A stretch of DNA of 64,000 nucleotides, taken from NCBI RefSeq assembly GCF_024637375.1, contig NZ_JAGXFK010000051.1, forward strand, positions 1 through 64,000, read 5' to 3'. A program made the position numbers and the translations under genes. The notes under the pieces were generated by a model that worked only from the letters and a program-made list of their open reading frames with translations, was not told where the DNA came from and searched no databases. This document shows, piece after piece, positions 19,355 to 30,342 of this stretch. Every line of letters starts with the position of its first letter. Position 1 is the stretch's first letter. Origin of the DNA: Sediminimonas sp. GTDB lineage: Bacteria > Pseudomonadota > Alphaproteobacteria > Rhodobacterales > Rhodobacteraceae.

Positions 19355-19945
19355 TCACTCGACCAGCGGCACCTGCGGCGCGGCTTCGCGCGGCAAAAGC
19401 CCGTGCAGGCGCGGATCAGGGGCGATTTCGACCTCGCGGCGACAGGCCGTGAACCCGCTGCGCCTGTAGAATCCCAACGCGGCCGGATGGTCGAAGGTGC
19501 AGGTATGAACGTGAAAGCGTGAAATTCCCTGCCCCCATGCCAGCCGGATCGCCCGGTTCATCATCCAGCGCCCCGCGCCGGCGCCGACGCTTCCCGGCTC
19601 CAGCCCGAAATAGGCCAGTTCACAATTGCCGGGCTGCCGGAAATCCAGCTCAAGCAGGCCAACCTCGGCATCGCCATTCCTGAGCGCATGCACATGAACG
19701 CCCGGATCGGCAAGCAGCCCCTCCAGCGTGTCGGGCGGCATACCCAGCCGCCCGAACCACAGCCACGGCGCGCCCACCCGGCGGAACAGGTCCAGATACC
19801 AATCCGGCCGGGGCCGCGGCACCCGCACCAGCTCCAGCGGCAGGTCCGCCTCGGGGCGCAGCGGCGCTTCGTGACGCATTTCCAGGTGCGTCACGATCGA
19901 CGCGGTGTGCCCCGGCGGCACCGCGTGCAGCCCGCTTTCAAGCAT
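19355..19945 (-). CDS. GNAT-family N-acetyltransferase
   Basis: Product of 196 aa. The second half has a GNAT fold: LAYFGLEPGSVGAGAGRWMMNRAI is motif A with the acetyl-CoA pyrophosphate loop, and ALGFYRRSGF is motif B. The substrate is unknown. The ATG at 19945 overlaps the last 8 nt of mfd, so it is co-transcribed and possibly coupled with mfd. A longer upstream frame lies inside mfd and is not credible. Confidence 0.82.
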   Translation of the reverse strand: MLESGLHAVPPGHTASIVTHLEMRHEAPLRPEADLPLELVRVPRPRPDWYLDLFRRVGAPWLWFGRLGMPPDTLEGLLADPGVHVHALRNGDAEVGLLELDFRQPGNCELAYFGLEPGSVGAGAGRWMMNRAIRLAWGQGISRFHVHTCTFDHPAALGFYRRSGFTACRREVEIAPDPRLHGLLPREAAPQVPLVE

Positions 19946-22900
19946 CGCGCTTGCCCTTCTTCTGCTCGGCCAAGACCTTTTCGGCCAGGTCGCGGGCGAT
20001 GGCGAAGGCGCCCTTGATGCGGTCGCTTTCCTTTTTCCAGTCGCGGCGCACAACGATCTTGTTGTCCTTGACCTTTGCCAGCCCGCGCTGGTTCTCGATG
20101 AATTCGACCAACCCGTGCGGCGAGGCGAACTTGTCGTTGTGGAACTGGATCGTCGCCCCCTTGGGCCCGGCGTCCAGCCGCGCGATCCCGGCGCGCTTGC
20201 ACATCGCCTTGATCCGCACCACGAGCAGCAGGGTGTTGACCTCCTTGGGGACAGGGCCGAAACGGTCGATCAACTCGGCGGCGAAGCCTTCCAGTTCGAC
20301 CTTTTTCGCCAACCCGCCGAGACGGCGGTAGAGCCCCAGCCGCACGTCGAGATCGGGCACGTAGTCCTCGGGGATCAGCACCGACACGCCCAGGTTGATC
20401 TGCGGCGCCCATTGCGCGTCGGTCTCGCTGAGCCCCTCCATCTCGCCCGAGCGGATCTTGGCGATCGCGTCTTCCAGCATCTGCTGATACAACTCGAAGC
20501 CCACGTCGCGCATCTGGCCCGACTGCTCCTCGCCCAGCAGGTTGCCGGCGCCGCGAATGTCCAGGTCCTGGCTGGCCAGGGTGAACCCGGCGCCGAGCGT
20601 GTCGAGGCTGCCCAGCACCCGCAGACGTTTTTGCGCCGCCTCGGTCAGCCGGGCGCGCGGCCTGGTGGTGAGATAAGCATAGGCGCGCGTCTTCGAGCGC
20701 CCCACCCGGCCGCGGATCTGGTAAAGCTGGCTGAGCCCGAACATGTCGGCGCGGTGGATGACCATGGTGTTGGCGGTGGGAATATCGAGCCCCGATTCCA
20801 CGATCGTGGTGGCCAGCAGCACGTCGAACTTGCCATCGTAGAAGGCGTTCATCCGATCATCCAACTGCCCCGCCGCCATCTGGCCATGCGCCACGACATA
20901 GCTCAGTTCGGGCAGTTGCGCGGCCAGGAACTCCTCTATCTCGGGCAGGTCGGTGATGCGCGGCACCACGAAAAACGACTGCCCGCCGCGGTAGTGCTCG
21001 CGCAGCAGCGCCTCGCGGATGGTGACGGGGTCGAATTCCGACACGTAAGTGCGGATCGACAGCCGGTCCACCGGAGGCGTGCCGATGATCGACAGATCGC
21101 GCACGCCCGAGAGCGACAGTTGCAGGGTGCGCGGGATCGGCGTGGCGGTCAGGGTCAGCACATGCACGTCCGTGCGCATCTGCTTGAGCCGTTCCTTGTG
21201 GGCGACGCCGAAGTGCTGTTCCTCGTCGATGATCAGCAGGCCAAGCTGCTTGAACCGCACCTGCTTGGCCAGCAGCGCATGGGTGCCAACCACGATATCG
21301 ACGGTGCCGCGCGCCAGCCCGTCGCGGGTCGCCGCCGCGTCTCTGGCCGACACGAACCGCGACAGTGCCCGCACCTCCAGCGGAAAGCCGCGAAACCGCT
21401 CGGCAAAGGATTGCGCGTGCTGGCGCGCCAGCAGCGTGGTGGGCGCGATCACCGCCACCTGCTGGCCCGACATCGCGGCAGCGAAGGCGGCGCGCATCGC
21501 CACCTCAGTCTTGCCGAAGCCCACGTCGCCGCAGATCAGCCTGTCCATCGGACGCCCCGATGTCAGGTCGGCCATCACGTCCTCGATGGCGCCAAGCTGG
21601 TCGTCGGTTTCCTGGTAGGGAAAGCGGGCGGCGAACTCTTCCCAGGCGTGGTGGGGCGCCTCCAGCACCGGCGCGGTGCGCAGCGCGCGCTCGGCCGCGA
21701 TGCGGATCAGGCGGTCGGCCATCTCGCGGATGCGCTCCTTGAGCCGCGCCTTGCGCGCCTGCCATGCGCCGCCGCCCAGCTTGTCGAGCAGGCCCTCCTC
21801 GTGGCCGAAGCGGCTGAGAAGTTCGATGTTCTCGACCGGCAGGTAAAGGCGCGCGCCCTCGGCATATTCCAGCAACAGGCATTCATGCGCGGCGCCGGCG
21901 GCGGCGATCACCTCCAGCCCGTGATAGCGCCCCACGCCGTGATCGACATGCACCACCAGGTCGCCGGGGCTGAGCGATTGCGCCTCGGTCAGGAAATTCT
22001 CGGCCCGCTTGCGCCGCTGGGGCGCGCGGATCAGCCGATCGCCCAGCACGTCCTGTTCGCTGATCACGGTCAGCTCGGGCGCCTCGAACCCGTGCTCCAG
22101 CGGCCACACCGCCAGATGCAGCCCGTGCCGCCCGATGCCGGCGGCGTCGGCGATGTGGACCGCGCCGATCAGCCCCTCGTCGGAAATCAACCCGTCGAGC
22201 CGTTCGCGCGCGCCCTCCGAATAGCTGGCCACCACGACCGGGCCGGTCGCCTGCCGGGCCTTGATGTGATCGGCCAGGGCGCTGAACAGGTTGATGTTTT
22301 CCTGCTGGCGTTCGGGGGCGAAATTGCGCCCGATACGCCCGCCCGCGTCGCGCACCCCCGGCCCCGAGGCCGACGGCAACGGGGTGAACTGCACCACCCG
22401 GCGCCCATCCAGCGCGGCTGCCCATGCCGCCTCGTCAAGGTAAAGCTGCTCGGGCGGGACGGGTTTGTAGACCGTGCCCATGCGCCCCGGCTGCGCCATC
22501 GCCAGGCGGCGGGTCTCGTACTGGTCGGCGATCCCCTCCCACCGCGACAGATGCGCCGACCCCGTTTGCTCGTCGAGCGTGACCGGCGCGCCGGGCAGGT
22601 AGTCGAACAATCGCTCAAGCGTGTCGTGGAAGAAGGGCAGCCAATGCTCGGCGCCTTGCGGCTTGCGGCCGGCGCTGATCGCCTCGTAGAGCGGGTCGTC
22701 GGTGCCGGTCGCGCCGAACTCGATCCGGTAGGTCTGCCGGAACCGGCGGATCGCCGCCTCGTCGAGAATCACCTCGGACACCGGCGCCAGCTCTACCGCG
22801 TCCAGCTTTTGCGTGGTCCGCTGGCTGGCGGGATCGAAGCGGCGCGCGCCGTCGAGCACGTCGCCGAACAGGTCCAGCCGTACCGGCCCGCCCTCGCCCG

Positions 22901-23399
22901 GCGGGTAGATGTCGATGATGCCGCCGCGGATGGCGTAATCGCCCGGCTCCAGGACCGTTGGCGCCTGGCTGAACCCCATCCGCGCCAGGAAGGTGCGCAG
23001 CGCGGCCTCGTCCACGCGCCCGCCCACCTGCGCGGTGAACGCCGCCTCGCGCAGCACCGCGCGCGGCGGTACCCGCTGCATGGCCGCGCCCAGCGTCGTC
23101 AGCAACACGAAACGCGTCGGCCCCGCATGCACCAGCCCGGCCAGTGTCGCCATGCGCGCCGCGGCGATGTCGGCATTGGGCCCGACCCGGTCATAGGGCA
23201 GGCAATCCCATGCGGGAAAGGTCAGCACCGGCATGTCGGGCGCGAAAAAGCGCAGTGCCGCGCGCGTCGCGGCCATCCGCTTGTCGTCGCGCGCGACATG
23301 AACGACAGGGCCGCCGGCGCGCGCGACCTCGTCCAGGATCAGGCGGGCATCGAAGCCTTCGGGGGCGCCGGCTACCGTCAGGCGCTGCGTCTCGGTCAT
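19938..23399 (-). CDS. mfd: Transcription-repair coupling factor Mfd
   Basis: Product of 1153 aa, full length for Mfd. An N-terminal UvrB-like module is followed by the RNA-polymerase-interacting domain (VHVDHGVGRYHGLEVI, near residue 480), then a RecG-like translocase with Walker A in CGDVGFGKTEVAMRA, a DEEQ box in IIDEEQHFGV, a TATPIPRT motif III, and QIRGRVGRS motif VI. The C-terminal TRCF domain is present. It removes stalled RNA polymerase at lesions and recruits UvrA. It overlaps a GNAT gene downstream and follows a membrane-protein gene by 10 nt. Confidence 0.97.
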   Translation of the reverse strand: MTETQRLTVAGAPEGFDARLILDEVARAGGPVVHVARDDKRMAATRAALRFFAPDMPVLTFPAWDCLPYDRVGPNADIAAARMATLAGLVHAGPTRFVLLTTLGAAMQRVPPRAVLREAAFTAQVGGRVDEAALRTFLARMGFSQAPTVLEPGDYAIRGGIIDIYPPGEGGPVRLDLFGDVLDGARRFDPASQRTTQKLDAVELAPVSEVILDEAAIRRFRQTYRIEFGATGTDDPLYEAISAGRKPQGAEHWLPFFHDTLERLFDYLPGAPVTLDEQTGSAHLSRWEGIADQYETRRLAMAQPGRMGTVYKPVPPEQLYLDEAAWAAALDGRRVVQFTPLPSASGPGVRDAGGRIGRNFAPERQQENINLFSALADHIKARQATGPVVVASYSEGARERLDGLISDEGLIGAVHIADAAGIGRHGLHLAVWPLEHGFEAPELTVISEQDVLGDRLIRAPQRRKRAENFLTEAQSLSPGDLVVHVDHGVGRYHGLEVIAAAGAAHECLLLEYAEGARLYLPVENIELLSRFGHEEGLLDKLGGGAWQARKARLKERIREMADRLIRIAAERALRTAPVLEAPHHAWEEFAARFPYQETDDQLGAIEDVMADLTSGRPMDRLICGDVGFGKTEVAMRAAFAAAMSGQQVAVIAPTTLLARQHAQSFAERFRGFPLEVRALSRFVSARDAAATRDGLARGTVDIVVGTHALLAKQVRFKQLGLLIIDEEQHFGVAHKERLKQMRTDVHVLTLTATPIPRTLQLSLSGVRDLSIIGTPPVDRLSIRTYVSEFDPVTIREALLREHYRGGQSFFVVPRITDLPEIEEFLAAQLPELSYVVAHGQMAAGQLDDRMNAFYDGKFDVLLATTIVESGLDIPTANTMVIHRADMFGLSQLYQIRGRVGRSKTRAYAYLTTRPRARLTEAAQKRLRVLGSLDTLGAGFTLASQDLDIRGAGNLLGEEQSGQMRDVGFELYQQMLEDAIAKIRSGEMEGLSETDAQWAPQINLGVSVLIPEDYVPDLDVRLGLYRRLGGLAKKVELEGFAAELIDRFGPVPKEVNTLLLVVRIKAMCKRAGIARLDAGPKGATIQFHNDKFASPHGLVEFIENQRGLAKVKDNKIVVRRDWKKESDRIKGAFAIARDLAEKVLAEQKKGKRDA

Positions 23400-23409
23400 G
23401 TCGCGTGCT

Positions 23410-23955
23410 TCATCCCAGCGGTTTGAACAGGATTTCGGGCAGGGTGGCCGTCAGGTTCTGGTACATCCCCCACATCGCGGTGACGAAAATGGCGATCATG
23501 CCGATCACCTGAACCGCCAGCCGGTGCAGGCGTATCCGGTGGCGCAAGTCCGCCCCGCTCAGCCCGGCGGCACGGATGTCGCGCGCGGCGCGCACGCTCA
23601 GCCCCCCCACGAGGCTCACCGGGAACGCCAGCAGGAACAGAGCCTGCATGAACTGCAGGTCATAGCCAAAGCCGCCCGCCCCCAGGACCGTGAGCACGAA
23701 GCTGACCAGCCCCACCAGCCACAGCCCCGAGACATCGGCGATGTAGAGCAGCCGGTTGACGTTGACGCGGACGATGTCCTCGAGGTCTTCCTCGGCCTGG
23801 CCGCCGAAGCGCGCGGCGCGCAGCACCATGTCATAGGGCACGCCCAGCACCCAGTGGCTGGCCGAGGACCACATGACCGCCAGCGCGATCCAGAACCAGA
23901 GGTTCGAAAACGATCGCATGTCGATCAACTCGGTGAGAAGTTCAAACCAGTTCAA
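23410..23955 (-). CDS. Conserved four-span membrane protein upstream of mfd
   Basis: Product of 181 aa with hydrophobic helices at about residues 18-38, 75-95, 103-123 and 150-170 and a conserved-looking opening (LIDMRSFSNLWFWIALAVMW). The next gene, mfd, starts 10 nt downstream. Homologues in Rhodobacterales are, as I recall, sometimes labelled 'component of SufBCD complex'; nothing in the sequence itself supports or refutes this. Function unknown. Confidence 0.7.
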   Translation of the reverse strand: MNWFELLTELIDMRSFSNLWFWIALAVMWSSASHWVLGVPYDMVLRAARFGGQAEEDLEDIVRVNVNRLLYIADVSGLWLVGLVSFVLTVLGAGGFGYDLQFMQALFLLAFPVSLVGGLSVRAARDIRAAGLSGADLRHRIRLHRLAVQVIGMIAIFVTAMWGMYQNLTATLPEILFKPLG

Positions 23956-24019
23956 TCGTCTACCCCTGCCGCCCGATTGCGCCTAGATAGCGCCCCATGG
24001 CCGCAATTCCTAGCCTTGA

Positions 24020-25081
<1,062 letters not shown>

Positions 25082-25226
25082 TCTGCGCAAACCGGCCCCC
25101 CGCCGCGCAACGCGCGTGACAGCGCCGCGCTGCGCGGGTATGGTGCCCGCACGCTCTTTCTTCGAAGCTGGGCCCAGATCCGGCCGGGGCGCGCATGACA
25201 GGCAACAGATGACAGGCAAAACCGAC

Positions 25227-25787
25227 ATGACACAGATTTCCCGGCGCGCTTTCGCGCTGACCTCGCTGGCCGGCCTCGGCGCGCTTGCCGCCTGCGGCAA
25301 CGGCATCGGCAGCCGCGGACCCAGCATTATCGACGCGCGGGTCCGACAGACCCTCGACCACCTCTATTCCAACTATCCCGCCACGCGGGAGCTTCGCGAC
25401 GACTCCGAAGGTCAACTGGTGATGCCGCTGATTACCGAGGCGGGCTTCGGCTTCGGCGGCGGCTACGGGCGCGGCGCGCTGCAGGTCGACGGGACGACGG
25501 TGGATTACTACTCCGCCACCAAGGGCAGTTTCGGCCTGCAGATCGGCGCCCTGCAATACGCGCATGTGCTGTTTTTCATGACCGACGAGGCGCTCATGCG
25601 GTTCCGCCGGTCCGAAGGCTGGGCCGTGGGCGGCGACGTCAAGTACGCCTTCAACGACGTGGGCGAGAACCTGCGCGCCGAAACCACGACGATTACCGCG
25701 CCGGTTGTGGCGGTGATCTTCGGGCAGGCCGGGCTGCAGGTCGGCGCGACGCTGGACGGCGTGAAATACACCCGCATCATCCCCTGA
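25227..25787 (+). CDS. SYLF (Ysc84-like) domain lipoprotein
   Basis: Product of 186 aa. The amino end ISRRAFALTSLAGLGALAAC holds twin arginines, a hydrophobic core and a lipobox with Cys23, so a lipoprotein, possibly Tat-exported, is likely. Residues ~90-186 are a SYLF/Ysc84 domain (FGFGGGYGRGAL, SFGLQIGALQYAHVLFFM, a late AGLQVGATLDGVKY), a family that binds lipids. It follows hemB by 145 nt. The start at 25227 is favoured by the signal peptide; 25209 is possible. Confidence 0.82.
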   Translation: MTQISRRAFALTSLAGLGALAACGNGIGSRGPSIIDARVRQTLDHLYSNYPATRELRDDSEGQLVMPLITEAGFGFGGGYGRGALQVDGTTVDYYSATKGSFGLQIGALQYAHVLFFMTDEALMRFRRSEGWAVGGDVKYAFNDVGENLRAETTTITAPVVAVIFGQAGLQVGATLDGVKYTRIIP

Positions 25788-25821
25788 GCCGCCGGGCCGC
25801 GGCGCGCGGGCATCGACCGGG

Positions 25822-26301
25822 TCAGGCGTCGTGAGCCGGCGCCTTGCCCGATGGTGCAAGGTAAGGGCGCGTGACATCGCGCAGGCGCAACTCCAGCGCC
25901 TCGACATGCAGCCGGATCGCGCCGTCGCCCGCCAGCGTCAGCACCACATGCCCGGCGGCATCCTCGCCGGGCTGCCAGTCGATCGCCAGCAACGACAGCA
26001 CCAGGTCCGGATCGCGCCGGTCGAACCCGGTCGAGGCCACGCCAAGCACGTTTTCGACCGCCAGCACCGATTGAACCCGCTCGAACGGGCGCTGACGGCG
26101 CTGCGCGGCGGGCTGATCCTCCCAGCGGAACCGGTTGAGCAGCAGCCCGAAGCGACGCTCGGGTTTGCGCCAGGTCATCTCGGTCGCCGGGAACACAGCA
26201 TCCTGCGCCAGCGCCGAAATCACCTCCAGATCCTCGGCATCGAACGCGCCCAGGTTCAGCGGCGCCTCGCGGGCGTCCTCGAATCGTGCATCTTCGCTCA
26301 T
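25822..26301 (-). CDS. DUF2948 family protein
   Basis: Product of 159 aa, cytoplasmic. It belongs to the alphaproteobacterial DUF2948 family ([49 protein letters not shown]-type strand near residue 105). Function unknown. Its start codon overlaps the murA stop by 4 nt (ATGA), so the two are translationally coupled, a pairing that recurs in this bacterial group. Confidence 0.85.
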   Translation of the reverse strand: MSEDARFEDAREAPLNLGAFDAEDLEVISALAQDAVFPATEMTWRKPERRFGLLLNRFRWEDQPAAQRRQRPFERVQSVLAVENVLGVASTGFDRRDPDLVLSLLAIDWQPGEDAAGHVVLTLAGDGAIRLHVEALELRLRDVTRPYLAPSGKAPAHDA

Positions 26302-27566
26302 GGTTGACTGACCCGTTCTATTCGCGCGCCGACGCCGCGCAGTTTCTCTTCCACCCGCTCGTATCCCCGGTCGAGGTGGTAAACCCGGTTGACGGTGGTC
26401 TCGCCCTCGGCGGCCAGCGCGGCCAGGATCAGCGACACGCTGGCGCGCAAATCGGTCGCCATGACCGGGGCGCCGCGCAATCGCTCGACACCGGTGACCG
26501 TGGCGGTGCCGCCCTGCACGTCGATCTGTGCCCCCATGCGCGCCAGTTCGGGCGCGTGCATGAAGCGGTTCTCGAAAATCCGCTCTTCCAGCACGCTGAC
26601 CCCGTCGGCGGTGCACAACAGCGCCATCATCTGCGCCTGCAGATCGGTGGGAAAACCGGGGAACGGTTCCGTTACCACGTCGACCGGGCGCACGCGCGCC
26701 TCGCCGCGGCGCACCGTCAGCCCGGTGCCGGTGTCTTGTACCTCGACCCCGGTTTCGCGCAGCTTGTCCACGAACGCCTGCAACAGCTCCGGCCGGGCGC
26801 CGGGAAACGCGACTTCGCCGCCGCAGACCGCCGGCGCCAGCATGTAGGTGCCCAGCTCGATCCGGTCCATCACCACCCGGTGCGTGGCGCCGCCCAGTCG
26901 CTCGACCCCCTCGATGGTGATCTCCGAGGTGCCTTCGCCCTCGATCCGCGCGCCCATGGCCCGCAGGGAGCGCGCCAGGTCGGCGATCTCGGGCTCGCGC
27001 GCGGCGTTGCGGATCACGGTGGTCCCCTTTGCCAGCGTCGCCGCCATCAGCGCGTTCTCGGTGGCACCGACCGAGACGACCGGGAACGCCACCTCGCCCC
27101 CCTTCAACCCGCCGGGGGCGCGGGCATGCACGTAGCCGTCGCGCAGGTCCAGCTCGGCGCCCAGTGCCTCCAGCGCGCGCAGGTGCAGATCGACCGGCCG
27201 CGCCCCGATCGCGCAGCCGCCGGGAAGCGACACCACCGCGTGCCCCTCGCGCGCCAGCATCGGACCCAGCACCAGGATCGAGGCGCGCATCTTGCGCACG
27301 ATGTCGTAATCGGCGGTGTGGTTGGTGATCTCGTGGCTCGACAGCGCCAGAACCTGGCCATCCTGCAACATGCTGACCTCAGCACCCAGAGATTGCAGCA
27401 ACTCGGCCATGGTGCGGATGTCCGACAGCCGCGGCGCGTTGGTCAGGGTCAGCGGCTCGTCGGTCAGCAGCGTCGCCGGCATCAGCGTCAGGCAGGCGTT
27501 CTTGGCGCCGGCGATGGCGATCTGCCCCGTCAATGGGCCGTTGCCCGTCACCACGATCGAATCCAT
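26298..27566 (-). CDS. murA: UDP-N-acetylglucosamine 1-carboxyvinyltransferase MurA
   Basis: Product of 422 aa that transfers enolpyruvate from PEP to UDP-GlcNAc, the first committed step of peptidoglycan synthesis. Lys22 and Asn23 lie in the [11 protein letters not shown] motif, and the fosfomycin-target cysteine is in [15 protein letters not shown], so the protein should be fosfomycin-sensitive at this site. The inside-out alpha/beta barrel repeats are complete. It overlaps DUF2948 downstream and a small basic protein gene upstream. Confidence 0.97.
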   Translation of the reverse strand: MDSIVVTGNGPLTGQIAIAGAKNACLTLMPATLLTDEPLTLTNAPRLSDIRTMAELLQSLGAEVSMLQDGQVLALSSHEITNHTADYDIVRKMRASILVLGPMLAREGHAVVSLPGGCAIGARPVDLHLRALEALGAELDLRDGYVHARAPGGLKGGEVAFPVVSVGATENALMAATLAKGTTVIRNAAREPEIADLARSLRAMGARIEGEGTSEITIEGVERLGGATHRVVMDRIELGTYMLAPAVCGGEVAFPGARPELLQAFVDKLRETGVEVQDTGTGLTVRRGEARVRPVDVVTEPFPGFPTDLQAQMMALLCTADGVSVLEERIFENRFMHAPELARMGAQIDVQGGTATVTGVERLRGAPVMATDLRASVSLILAALAAEGETTVNRVYHLDRGYERVEEKLRGVGARIERVSQP

Positions 27567-27757
27567 CAGCCCTGCCCCTTGTCGTTGTTTGTGCCGGCCC
27601 GCTCGGCCCCAGGATCATCCGCTGGCGCCGGCTTCGCGCCGCGGGCGCGTGCCTGCGCCTTGCGCCGGGCCATATTGGCCTTGAGCGCCGCCTTCAAGCG
27701 ATCTTCGCGCGATGCGCCCGCTGCGGGCGGCGTCTTGCCGTCTGTCTTGCGTGTCAT
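27566..27757 (-). CDS. Small basic hypothetical protein upstream of murA
   Basis: A 63-aa hydrophilic, strongly basic product ([22 protein letters not shown] core with flexible proline/alanine ends). Its stop codon shares bases with the murA start, which supports real translation. Such short basic proteins before murA are common in Rhodobacterales; no function is known. Confidence 0.65.
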   Translation of the reverse strand: MTRKTDGKTPPAAGASREDRLKAALKANMARRKAQARARGAKPAPADDPGAERAGTNNDKGQG

Positions 27758-27844
27758 GACAACCCTCTTACAGCAGCGCCGAAAAACCGTCCAGATTGGG
27801 CTTGCACCGTGACCCGATTGCGTCTACTCACCCGCCGCATGCGG

Positions 27845-27919
<75 letters not shown>

Positions 27920-28068
27920 TACACCCATCTCTAACTGTTGCATCACGTCGCAATTACCCCTTATGTTGCAGGAGGTTTCACCGTTGCCGCGTCTCACCAT
28001 GTCGCTACATGTAGCAGAGCAGCGCGCGCAAAATGGGGGACTGAGTGTGGGACTGAGCGGGGACCGGG

Positions 28069-29265
28069 ATGCGCAACAAGCTGACCGCGATTGCAATCAA
28101 GAAGGCGCCTGACGGCAAGCTGGGTGACGGCGGCGGCCTGTCGCTCATCAAGAGCGGCAGCGCGGGCAAGTGGGTCTATCGCTATACCCACCTGGGGCGG
28201 CGGCGCGACATGGGGCTCGGATCGTGGCCGGATCTTCCGTTGGCGGAAGCGCGGCGCCAGCGCGATCATTGGGCGTCTGTCGTTTCGGCCGGGAGTGATC
28301 CCATCGCGGCGCGGGAAGCGGAGCGTGCAGCACAGAAGGCCGAACAGGACCGCGCCGACCCCACATTCGCGGATATGGTTCAGATCGTGTTCGAGGCCAA
28401 GCAGGCCGGCCTGCGTGGCGGCGGCACCCGCGGCCGCTGGCTGAGCCCCCTCGAACACCACGTTATCCCGAAGATCGGGCGCAAGCGCATGTCTGAGATT
28501 ACCAGAGGGGACGTCTACGACGCGATCAAGCCCATCTGGCGGGACAAGCACCCCACGGCCATGAAGGCGGTGCAGCGCACGCGCATTGTGTTCACCGAGG
28601 CGCGCTACATGGGAATCGACTGCGACCCCTTCACCGTCGATGCTGCGAACCGGATGCTGGGCGAGGTCAGGCACCAAACGAAGCACATAGCAGCGACGCC
28701 CTGGCAGGATATCCCGGCCCTATGGGATCGCCTCAATCCCGAATCGGCGGCCGGGCTGTGCCTGCGGTGGATGATGCTGACGCTTGTGCGGTTCGACGGG
28801 TGCCGCGCTGCTCGCGTATCCGAGGTGGATGGCGATATCTGGATCGTGCCCGCCGATCGGGTGAAGGGGCGCGAAGGCAAGGCCAGGGAATTCCGCGTGC
28901 CATTGTCGGGGCCCGCCCTTGAAATTGTCGAGGAAGCGCGCGCGGCCGGGCATGACCTGCTGTTTGCCGGACATCGCGGTCAGCCCATCACGTCACGCGC
29001 GGCTGAGAAGCATCTGGATCGCTTGGGCGAGCCGGGGCGGCCCCATGGGTTTCGCACCAGCTTTCGCACATGGGTCCAGGATACGGACGCCTGCCCCTGG
29101 GAGGTGTCGGAAACGATCCTCAATCACAGCATTGGCTCGACCGTCGAGCGCAGCTATGCGCGATCAGACCTGCTTGAGCGCCGGCGGCCTGTCATGGAGG
29201 CGTGGGCCGGGCACATCGTCGGCGGCGAGCGCGGGGTTGTCGATCTCGATTCCATGCGCAACTGA
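28069..29265 (+). CDS. Tyrosine recombinase (phage integrase, P4-like with DUF4102 arm domain)
   Basis: Product of 398 aa. The N-terminal ~90 residues are the DUF4102-type arm-binding domain (LGDGGGLSLIKSGSAGKWVYR, LGSWPDLPLAEAR). A SAM-like core domain follows, then the catalytic domain: Arg in LTLVRFDGCRAARVSEV, HGFRTSFRTW, NHSIGSTVERSYAR with the nucleophilic Tyr near residue 363. It integrates and excises the prophage at the adjacent tRNA-Thr. Upstream are a perfect palindrome GCTACATGTAGC at 28004-28015 and two GGGACTGAG copies near 28033-28055 that could be arm sites. Its TGA directly abuts the stop of the reverse transcriptase gene on the other strand. Confidence 0.93.
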   Translation: MRNKLTAIAIKKAPDGKLGDGGGLSLIKSGSAGKWVYRYTHLGRRRDMGLGSWPDLPLAEARRQRDHWASVVSAGSDPIAAREAERAAQKAEQDRADPTFADMVQIVFEAKQAGLRGGGTRGRWLSPLEHHVIPKIGRKRMSEITRGDVYDAIKPIWRDKHPTAMKAVQRTRIVFTEARYMGIDCDPFTVDAANRMLGEVRHQTKHIAATPWQDIPALWDRLNPESAAGLCLRWMMLTLVRFDGCRAARVSEVDGDIWIVPADRVKGREGKAREFRVPLSGPALEIVEEARAAGHDLLFAGHRGQPITSRAAEKHLDRLGEPGRPHGFRTSFRTWVQDTDACPWEVSETILNHSIGSTVERSYARSDLLERRRPVMEAWAGHIVGGERGVVDLDSMRN

Positions 29266-30342
29266 TCACGTCCGGTCTCTCGACCTGCTCAGCGGCGGCG
29301 GCACGAAGGCAACGCCCCCGAGCACCTTGCGCCGCAGGTTGTAGGTGTCGGCGTGGCGCGCATGGCCGATCCAGCTCATGATGACCGGGTCGATCTCGTC
29401 CCAGCTGATCAGGCCGCGATGATACTGCGAGGCCATCCGTTTCATCTTGCGGCGCATCCGGTTGATGCTGTCTTTTCGCAGGGCGCGGTGCGTTGGCCAT
29501 ATGCGGTAGCCGAGAAAATCCAGGGCGCGGCCGCCCTCTTTCCTGACTGGAAATATCTGCGTTTTGGAGTTGGTGCGCAGACCGAGTTCTGCCCACAGGA
29601 ATCCTTCGATATCCCGCCTGGTCTCGTGCAGGTGATCCTTGTCGTGGTGAATGACGACAAAATCATCCATGTAGCGCACATAGCGCGGCTCGCGCAGCGT
29701 GTGCTTCACGAAGTGATCCATCTCGTTGAGGTAGACGTTTGCGAATAGTTGGCTTGTCAGGTTGCCGATCGGGATCCCGCGCGGCATGAGCGCGCCGTCG
29801 TCGGCGCTGCTTCCGATCACCTCTTTCAGCAGCCACAACGTGTCCGGGCAGGCGATGCGCCGACCCAGGATGCGCACGAGCGGGTCGTGGCACACCGATG
29901 GAAAGTATTTCGATATGTCGGCCTTGAGTGCAAACGCTTGACCGTGCTCCCTGATCGTCTTTCTGAGGTAGCCCTGCACGGTATCGGCGCCCTTGTGTGC
30001 GCCCTTGCCATGCCGGCAGGCAAACGACTGGTCGATGAACCGCGCTTCGAATATCGGCTCGATGACACTGATCAACGCGTGCTGCACGACGCGATCCTTG
30101 AGCGGCAGCGATGCTATCTCCCGGCGCTTGGGTTCGTAGACGTGGAATCGGTGATAGGGGCCGGTGCGATATGTCTTGTGGATCAGGCTTTCCTGTATTG
30201 CGATCAGGTTGGGTTCGAGGTCGGCCTGAAAGGTTGCCACGTCGCGCTGGCGGCGACGCCCTTTCGCCGTGCGCTCCCATGCGCGCACAAGCGTCTCGAA
30301 GCTGATGATGTCGGGCCACAGATTTCGGAAGGTCTTAGCCAT
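29266..30342 (-). CDS. DGR-type reverse transcriptase
   Basis: Product of 358 aa. It makes cDNA from the template-repeat RNA with errors opposite adenines, which is then homed into the variable repeat of the target gene. Reverse-transcriptase motifs appear in order: SLPLKDRVVQHALISVIEPIF, KADISKYFPSV (first catalytic Asp), IPIGNLTSQLFANVYLNEMD (the variant typical of DGR enzymes, near residues 187-206), YMDD at residues 224-227, and a late FLGYRIWP strand and thumb. There is no maturase or endonuclease domain, unlike group II intron enzymes. It is preceded by TR and avd, has no clear Shine-Dalgarno box, and ends tail-to-tail with the integrase. Confidence 0.96.
   Translation of the reverse strand: MAKTFRNLWPDIISFETLVRAWERTAKGRRRQRDVATFQADLEPNLIAIQESLIHKTYRTGPYHRFHVYEPKRREIASLPLKDRVVQHALISVIEPIFEARFIDQSFACRHGKGAHKGADTVQGYLRKTIREHGQAFALKADISKYFPSVCHDPLVRILGRRIACPDTLWLLKEVIGSSADDGALMPRGIPIGNLTSQLFANVYLNEMDHFVKHTLREPRYVRYMDDFVVIHHDKDHLHETRRDIEGFLWAELGLRTNSKTQIFPVRKEGGRALDFLGYRIWPTHRALRKDSINRMRRKMKRMASQYHRGLISWDEIDPVIMSWIGHARHADTYNLRRKVLGGVAFVPPPLSRSRDRT

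Noticed and set aside
19905-23426. 1,173-codon plus-strand ORF opposite mfd
   Set aside because: Mirror frame created by GC-rich codon use; mfd on the minus strand has every family motif.
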